From Desulfurococcaceae archaeon AG1 (lineage in GTDB: Archaea; Thermoproteota; Thermoprotei_A; Sulfolobales; AG1): a DNA stretch of 64,000 nt. The notes under the pieces were generated by a model. That model was not told the origin of the DNA and made no database searches. It worked only from the letters and a program-made list of their open reading frames with translations. The position numbers and the translations under genes were made by a program. Below, one piece after another: positions 59,551-64,000 of the stretch; position 1 is the stretch's first letter, and each line of letters starts with the position of its first letter. The stretch is taken from positions 176,183 through 240,182 of the forward strand of contig BEWT01000016.1 of assembly GCA_003116855.1 (NCBI GenBank). Reading direction: 5' to 3'.

Positions 59551-60255
59551 ATGGGTAGGAAAACCCACAGGCTCTCTAGGAGAGTAAAGGCTGTGGTTGG
59601 TGTTGAGAGTGCCATAGTCCTCATAGCCTTCGTAGTAGTTGCAGCTGCGCTAGCCTTCGTTGTGCTTAATATGGGGTTCTTCACGACTCAGAGATCCAAG
59701 GAGACAATAGGATCCGGACTAGCCCAAGCAAGCAGCGCGCTAGAGCTTGATGGGTCAGTGATTGCTAGGGTTAATACTACCAATAACTCTGTCGATTGTA
59801 TTGTAATACCGTTAAGACTTTCTGCAGGACAGAAACCGGTGGACTTGACGCCTAACCAGACAAACATAGCCCTGTGGGTAATGGGGAGATATGGTTATTT
59901 AAACATATATACTGACGATTCACAGGCCGTGAGGGATGTGACCGACTTTAAGATAGAATCTCTATGCGATGTAGTTATGCCTAAGGATAATGTCACAGCA
60001 ATAAACGCATCAATCATATGGCAGGCAGGCAATAATAATGATACTGTTCTGGATGCAGGAGAGAAAGCTTTAATAGTTATAACATTCAATGGTAACTACA
60101 CATACAATAACGAAACTGGCACTAGCAGTGTCGATGTAAGGCTCCGTGCATATAATGTGTTCAAGGTGGAGATAAGGGTGCCTATAGGTGCTGCATTGAC
60201 TGTGGAGAGGGCTATTCCAGCTTCTCTCACACAGAAAGTAATAGATCTAGGGTAA
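59551..60255 (+). CDS. flaB: Archaellin (archaeal flagellin), copy A
   Basis: 234 residues. The class III signal is KVKAVVG, cut after the glycine before VESAIVLIAFVVVAAALAFV, the archaellin signature, followed by MGFFTTQRSKETIGSGLAQA, which is typical of crenarchaeal FlaB. The outer part has beta-rich sequence with NTTNNS and INASIIW glycosylation sites. An AAGGTG ribosome-binding site lies ahead of the ATG. No flaGHIJ genes lie next to it; the motor operon must be elsewhere. A second copy is 1.96 kb away. Confidence 0.93.
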   Translation: MGRKTHRLSRRVKAVVGVESAIVLIAFVVVAAALAFVVLNMGFFTTQRSKETIGSGLAQASSALELDGSVIARVNTTNNSVDCIVIPLRLSAGQKPVDLTPNQTNIALWVMGRYGYLNIYTDDSQAVRDVTDFKIESLCDVVMPKDNVTAINASIIWQAGNNNDTVLDAGEKALIVITFNGNYTYNNETGTSSVDVRLRAYNVFKVEIRVPIGAALTVERAIPASLTQKVIDLG

Positions 60256-60582
60256 AGATCTGAAACCAAGAATCTTTTTATTATAGTTCCATTTCAACAC
60301 AAACATTACTTTACCTTACATTACGTTATCCACCGTTTAGAATTAACTACTGGGCTTTAAACTTGATCTTTCTACGAAGCATTCCTTTTTGTTGGATAGG
60401 ATGCCTAAGCTCCGCCCCTGTAACAATCGGTCTTCAGAGACAGGGTAAAGTATTCATGAGATGTCCGCCGATAGGGCTTTCAGTAAATTCAGTTTTAAAG
60501 TGAGTTAAAAGGAAGCTTGGCCAGAAATATCGATAAAACCCTATAAATCCTTGACATATAAGTATTATGGTGAGGCCTGCGC
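60256..60582. other. Archaellin-to-tRNA spacer, copy A
   Basis: Contains a T-run terminator-like stretch (AATCTTTTTATTATAG near 60271-60286) and the tRNA promoter box CTATAAAT (60541-60548). The corresponding spacer in copy B (62196-62588) is recognisably related but has diverged. Confidence 0.5.
60541..60548 (+). promoter_or_regulatory. TATA box of tRNA-Val copy A
   Basis: CTATAAAT, about 26 bases before position 60571, giving a short 5' leader of about 12 bases before the tRNA. Confidence 0.5.
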
Positions 60583-60657
60583 GGGCCCGTCGTCTAGCCC
60601 GGTTAGGACGCCGCCCTTACGAGGCGGAGGTCCTGGGTTCAAATCCCAGCGGGCCCA
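60583..60657 (+). tRNA. tRNA-Val (anticodon UAC), copy A
   Basis: All arms pair: acceptor GGGCCCG/CGGGCCC, D-stem GTC/GAC, anticodon stem CCGCC/GGCGG enclosing loop CTTACGA (anticodon TAC, valine), a five-base variable region, T-arm CTGGG TTCAAAT CCCAG. The discriminator is A and CCA is not encoded. No intron is present. Confidence 0.96.
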
Positions 60658-61378
60658 CTAACTATTCGTTATCTAGTTCATAGAGATCTTGGGATCCACG
60701 CGGGGTTATAGTAGTATTGAACTTGATTAAATGGGCTCTTCCTATTTAGCTGGGAAATAATCCTCTGGATAGCTTGGAGCAATGTTTCTATCACCCTCCA
60801 GGGCTTTGTACAGTTAGCCTTAATCCTGTTTTTGATGCTGATCTCTGGCCTGAGTTAAAGTATCTATGGAGTTTGGGATCAGGTCTATTTTAATCAGCAT
60901 AACTAAGGGCTAGTATGCTGATTCTTAAATCATATTCTCATATTCTTAAGTCATATTGAGTTCTTCTTCGTACAGGACATTCCTTCCCAGACGATTCCTT
61001 TTTCTTTAGCTTTAGAAAGCTCTTATCCCTTGTGTATGTATCGTGTATGTATCCTAATCGCTGTATGAGCATAATGTGATGGTAAATGGGGATAAAGACC
61101 GCGAACCTCCCTATTTTAAAACCTTAAGCTTTGTGAAAGATGCTGTCTCCCTCCAGCAACATGTATTGCTAACTGCTTAACAAGAACACTAAAGAGTTTC
61201 TTGAACTTACAGTAACAATCCTTGCAATCATAGAAACATCATTAATGATCACTAGAGATACTGGAGAGAGAAAAACCGGAAAAACCATATAGACTAAAGC
61301 TGCTTATAACTTATCATCACGAGTATAAGAAATAAAACAGCCCGTGACAAAATCCCTCTACATATGGATCGGCGTGTA
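60658..61378. other. Intergenic spacer between tRNA-Val copy A and archaellin copy B
   Basis: A 721-base stretch without convincing ORF, tRNA or guide-RNA boxes. It contains AT-rich tracts. It is the unit spacer of the archaellin-tRNA tandem duplication. Confidence 0.4.
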
Positions 61379-61479
61379 ATAGGAAATATTTATTGTTTCG
61401 TCAGGATATCGCTGGCTAGGTGTGGCTCTACGATCTGTCGAAATATCGACTAGAAAAAGAAACAACATAAGAACTAAGC
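61379..61479 (+). repeat. Duplicated archaellin promoter and 5' leader, copy B
   Basis: Near-identical copy of 59414-59514, including the AAATATTTAT promoter box and the GTCGA-AATA-TCGAC hairpin. The near identity over a non-coding segment shows a recent duplication or gene conversion. Confidence 0.85.
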
Positions 61480-61514
61480 CCTAGCCAGAGGAAAAGTTGT
61501 CGAAGGTGTGTGGT

Positions 61515-62195
61515 ATGAGAACAAAAGATGCAGGTAGAAAAACCTACAGACTCTCTAAGAAAGTAAAGGCTGTGGTTGGGATTGAGAGTGCCATAGTCCT
61601 CATAGCCTTCGTAGTAGTTGCAGCTGCGCTAGCCTTCGTTGTGCTTAATATGGGGTTCTTCACGACTCAGAGATCCAAGGAGACAATAGGATCCGGACTA
61701 GCCCAAGCAAGCAGCTCTCTGGAACTCGACGGCACAGTTATTTCAAGAGTTAATATTAGCAGTAAAAAAGTTGACTGCCTCATAATACCGATAAGACTCT
61801 CTGCAGGGCAAAAACCCGTGGATCTAACGCCATCTAAGACTAACATAGCTTTCTGGGTTCTAGGTGAGTATGGATATGCAAACATATATGATAAAGAGAC
61901 ACAAGCTGTGAAAACAGAGACAAACTTCAGTGTAGATAATTTATGTACTACTGTAAAGTCAGGGTTATCTGGCGATAGCATAAATGTTTCGATCATATGG
62001 CAGACTGGTAATAACGGAGACAATGTTCTGGATCCAGGTGAGAAAGCCTTAGTTGTGATAGCTTTCAGTGGTAATAATGAACTTGATGCATATAAGGTAT
62101 TCAAGGTGGAGATAAGGGTGCCTATAGGTGCTGCATTGACTGTGGAGAGGGCTATTCCAGCTTCTCTCACACAACCAGTAATAGATTTAGGTTAA
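61515..62195 (+). CDS. flaB: Archaellin (archaeal flagellin), copy B
   Basis: 226 residues from the ATG at 61515, placed after GAAGGTG as in copy A; an upstream TTG at 61497 is unlikely. The N-terminal core (KVKAVVG then IESAIVLIAFVVV, MGFFTTQRSKETIGSGLAQA) and the C-terminus (RVPIGAALTVERAIPASLTQ) are nearly identical to copy A. The outer central part (residues about 70-190) has diverged, with a lysine-rich stretch and a shorter loop. This is the usual pattern of paralogous archaellins in one filament. Confidence 0.94.
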   Translation: MRTKDAGRKTYRLSKKVKAVVGIESAIVLIAFVVVAAALAFVVLNMGFFTTQRSKETIGSGLAQASSSLELDGTVISRVNISSKKVDCLIIPIRLSAGQKPVDLTPSKTNIAFWVLGEYGYANIYDKETQAVKTETNFSVDNLCTTVKSGLSGDSINVSIIWQTGNNGDNVLDPGEKALVVIAFSGNNELDAYKVFKVEIRVPIGAALTVERAIPASLTQPVIDLG

Positions 62196-62214
62196 AGATC
62201 TTAGATCTAAGAGC

Positions 62215-62225
62215 TTTTTTTTTTT
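62215..62225 (+). terminator. T-run terminator after archaellin copy B
   Basis: An uninterrupted run of eleven T follows the stop by about 20 bases; the preceding AGATCTTAGATCT can pair weakly. A U-rich 3' end is the normal archaeal termination signal. Confidence 0.6.
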
Positions 62226-62539
62226 ATCGTGATCCTACTTCAACACAAAATACAACTTTATGTTACTTCACACCGCATTGTTTACAATCGACGTTAAATG
62301 CTAAGCCTAAAACATGATCTTTCTATAAATCGTCTCTATGTTTAGTAGGTAGAATTTCTAAGGCTTCCACCCCATAATAGCGCTAGTCATCGGAAGCGGG
62401 CGGAGTTGCTCTATATTCTATCACAACACCTACAAGGCAGTTGAGCGATGTTTGCCGATAGAGCTCGCAACAAACCCGTTATTTCAAGTAGGTTAAGGTA
62501 GGTTAAGGATAAACACATGCCAGAAATATCGATAAAACC

Positions 62540-62547
62540 CTATAAAT
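62540..62547 (+). promoter_or_regulatory. TATA box of tRNA-Val copy B
   Basis: CTATAAAT, as in copy A, but the distance to the tRNA is longer by an 8-base insertion (leader about 19 bases). Confidence 0.45.
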
Positions 62548-62588
62548 CCTTGACATACTGCGAGTAAGTATTATGGTGAGGCCTGCGC

Positions 62589-62663
62589 GGGCCCGTCGTC
62601 TAGCCCGGTTAGGACGCCGCCCTTACGAGGCGGAGGTCCTGGGTTCAAATCTCAGCGGGCTCA
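62589..62663 (+). tRNA. tRNA-Val (anticodon UAC), copy B
   Basis: Identical to the tRNA at 60583-60657 except for two C-to-T changes, one in the T-stem (CTCAG for CCCAG) and one in the acceptor stem (CGGGCTC for CGGGCCC). Each turns a G-C pair into a G-U wobble, so folding is kept but weakened. It belongs to the tandem duplicated block and may be a functional extra copy or a decaying one. Confidence 0.9.
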
Positions 62664-62828
62664 TTAATTCCACTGATAGTTTTTCTCGGGGATCTTTCCA
62701 AGGTTGTTAATAAGCGATCATCGATAAAGGATGATTGGTTATTCATTAACATCAACACGATATATAGTTTGCTGTTTGCTTATGGGTCTTAATATGGGCT
62801 CAGTATTATTGGCTAGGGAGCAGTAGGC

Positions 62829-63698
62829 TTGGTAGGTTTGGAACTATTAATTTTATCAACGATTCTCTTTTCATTTAGTATGGGTTATCATTATGCTGGT
62901 GCTGTTGTTGGTTCTGCATATGGTGGGAGGGCTGTAGGGCTTAGGCTGGGTCTTGTGGTGTCCTCTGTGCTTGTTCTGATAGGAACTCTAGTTACACCGG
63001 TGTCTAGGACCTATAGTAATCTATACTCTGGGAGTTTTGATGGCTACTCCTCAATCCTATTGGGATCTTTTATAGCGACCTCCATAGCAACCTACTTTAA
63101 AATCCCCACATCGACTATACAAATATTCACCTTCTCAGCCCTAGCACCAGCGCTTGCTGGAGACGGGAGTCTGAGTATTGGGATCTTAGCAGTGCTTATG
63201 GTATCATGGGCTCTGGCGCCGATTCTCTCCTATACTGTAGCTCCATTTATCATGAGGATCACTCCTAGCAAGAAATGGCCCCTGTTATTGGTGATGGTCT
63301 TCTCAGCACTAGCCCTAGGTACTAATGATACAGGCATGGCTGCGTCTTTCCTAGGGGAGAAGGGGGTTTCTAGGCACTATGCAGCGATCATGGCTGGGAT
63401 CTCAGCTTCTCTCGGGCTTGTGGTTTGGGGCTCTAGACTTGCCAGGTTTGTGGGAGACGAGCTAGGGATCCAGGGTGAAAGGAGATTCCTAGCGGCTCAG
63501 TCGACGAAGATAGCGATACTATTGATCCTCAATAGCTTTGGGCTTAATGCTTCGATGAATCAAACCCTCGTAGGGGCTTTAGCAGGTTTAGGGGCTCGGG
63601 GAAGGGCTATTAGAAATATACTTATAGGCTGGGCGTTGAGCCCGGTGCTTGGTTTAGCTTTATCAATGCTGGTATATATGCTACTCAATATATATTAA
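62829..63698 (+). CDS. PiT-family phosphate/sulfate permease-like membrane protein
   Basis: A 289-residue membrane protein with about eight to ten helices. It has the PiT-type repeat architecture, with GTNDTGMAASFLGEKG near residue 158 and IPTSTIQIFTFSALAPALAG near residue 95. The first signature, normally GANDxAN, is degenerate (MGYHYAGAVVGSAYGG). It is shorter than most PiT permeases. A TTG at 62829 is the start. Phosphate import is likely; anion specificity is unproved. Confidence 0.78.
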   Translation: MVGLELLILSTILFSFSMGYHYAGAVVGSAYGGRAVGLRLGLVVSSVLVLIGTLVTPVSRTYSNLYSGSFDGYSSILLGSFIATSIATYFKIPTSTIQIFTFSALAPALAGDGSLSIGILAVLMVSWALAPILSYTVAPFIMRITPSKKWPLLLVMVFSALALGTNDTGMAASFLGEKGVSRHYAAIMAGISASLGLVVWGSRLARFVGDELGIQGERRFLAAQSTKIAILLILNSFGLNASMNQTLVGALAGLGARGRAIRNILIGWALSPVLGLALSMLVYMLLNIY

Positions 63699-63726
63699 CC
63701 AAAGGGCATTTCTATTGGTGCATATC

Positions 63727-64000
63727 ATGTATAGCTATGTTTCGGTTGAGGTTAGGGATAAGCTTGGCTGGATTTTTATGAACAGGCCTGATAAATACAA
63801 CGCGCTCAGCACAGCCATGATCGGTGAGATCATATCCTCAATAGATACGCTGGAGAGGAGTGAAGAGGCAAAGATCCTTGTGCTTAGTGGTCGTGGGAAG
63901 GCTTTCTCAGCAGGCATAGATCTTGGAGAGCTCTCGTCGGCAAGAAGCCCTGACGAGGCCGGAGCCCTATTCCAAGCCCTTGCAAGGCTTTTCAGAAGGC
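63727..64000 (+). CDS. Enoyl-CoA hydratase/isomerase family protein (partial)
   Basis: Only the first 91 codons lie in the window. MYSYVSVEVRDKLGWIFMNR, the RPDKYNALSTAM substrate loop and the oxyanion-hole motif GKAFSAGIDLGEL identify a crotonase-fold enzyme, which hydrates or isomerises enoyl-CoA. It is 28 bases after the permease gene. Its exact reaction cannot be told from the N-terminus. Confidence 0.9.
   Translation, partial: MYSYVSVEVRDKLGWIFMNRPDKYNALSTAMIGEIISSIDTLERSEEAKILVLSGRGKAFSAGIDLGELSSARSPDEAGALFQALARLFRR

Noticed and set aside
61667-62170. 167-aa minus-strand ORF
   Set aside because: Antisense to archaellin copy B.
1-64000. Search for CRISPR arrays, insertion sequences, integrases or rRNA genes
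   Set aside because: None of these signatures was seen; the two tRNA-Val copies are explained by tandem duplication, though a past tRNA-targeted integration cannot be fully excluded.

Overview
The window is chromosomal DNA of a crenarchaeote (Thermoproteota). Signs are an archaeal 7S/SRP RNA, archaeal-type ribosomal proteins (uL3-uL4-uL23-uL2, eL37), an Sm-like protein, a short helicase-less XPF nuclease, archaeal riboflavin synthase, a TFIIB-like protein, class III (prepilin-type) signal sequences and archaellins. Many TATA boxes lie about 26 bp before start codons, which implies leaderless transcripts; genes inside operons instead carry GGTG-type ribosome-binding sites. GTG and TTG starts are common. 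The genus cannot be fixed from the sequence alone; base composition is intermediate and GATC is strikingly frequent.

Layout. 1-3.7 kb: type IV pilus operon on the minus strand (pilin-like protein, secretion ATPase, membrane platform protein, start of a further gene). 4-13.3 kb: a membrane glycosyltransferase, XPF-type nuclease, KaiC-like ATPase, prenyl synthase, the SRP RNA, an S9 peptidase, a nucleotidyltransferase-fold/beta-helix protein, DUF2095 and a HAD hydrolase. 13.4-17.3 kb: ribosomal proteins with a SPOUT methyltransferase. 17.5-24.9 kb: nucleotidyltransferase-fold protein, HerA-like ATPase with a TFB-like factor, LysRS, thioredoxin-like protein and an endonuclease IV-like protein. 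25-32.5 kb: sucC, a riboflavin operon with two extra envelope-type ORFs, an ornithine-cyclodeaminase-family protein, a 45-residue poly-glutamate microprotein, and argG-argH. 32.5-33.1 kb: an intergenic region that holds what looks like an H/ACA guide RNA followed directly by a C/D box guide RNA. 34-38 kb: a B12-dependent acyl-CoA mutase operon (large subunit, B12 subunit, MeaB, and a signal-less BtuF-like protein). 38.2-48 kb: PMT-like glycosyltransferase, eL37-LSm, hisS, a histidine-rich/adenosine-kinase-like operon, argF, Nog1, an archaeal HTH regulator, UPF0216 and an ABC ATPase. 48.4-53 kb: a sugar ABC transporter whose binding protein has a pilin-like signal and whose two permeases are fused. 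53-59.3 kb: second nucleotidyltransferase, a TasA-like exported protein, UPF0201, an OppD-OppF ATPase pair and ThiD-ThiN. 59.4-62.7 kb: a tandem duplication of an archaellin gene plus tRNA-Val. 62.8-64 kb: a PiT-like permease and the start of an enoyl-CoA hydratase.

The points most worth a second look are the tandem H/ACA + C/D guide RNA locus, the polyglutamate microprotein whose tract also encodes an Arg/Gly-rich peptide from a leaderless ATG, three genes whose conserved N-termini lie upstream of any ATG/GTG/TTG but behind good ribosome-binding sites (two with ACG, one with CTG), the mutase whose substrate residues match isobutyryl-CoA mutase and not methylmalonyl-CoA mutase, the TFB-like/HerA-like pair, and the archaellin-tRNA duplication.
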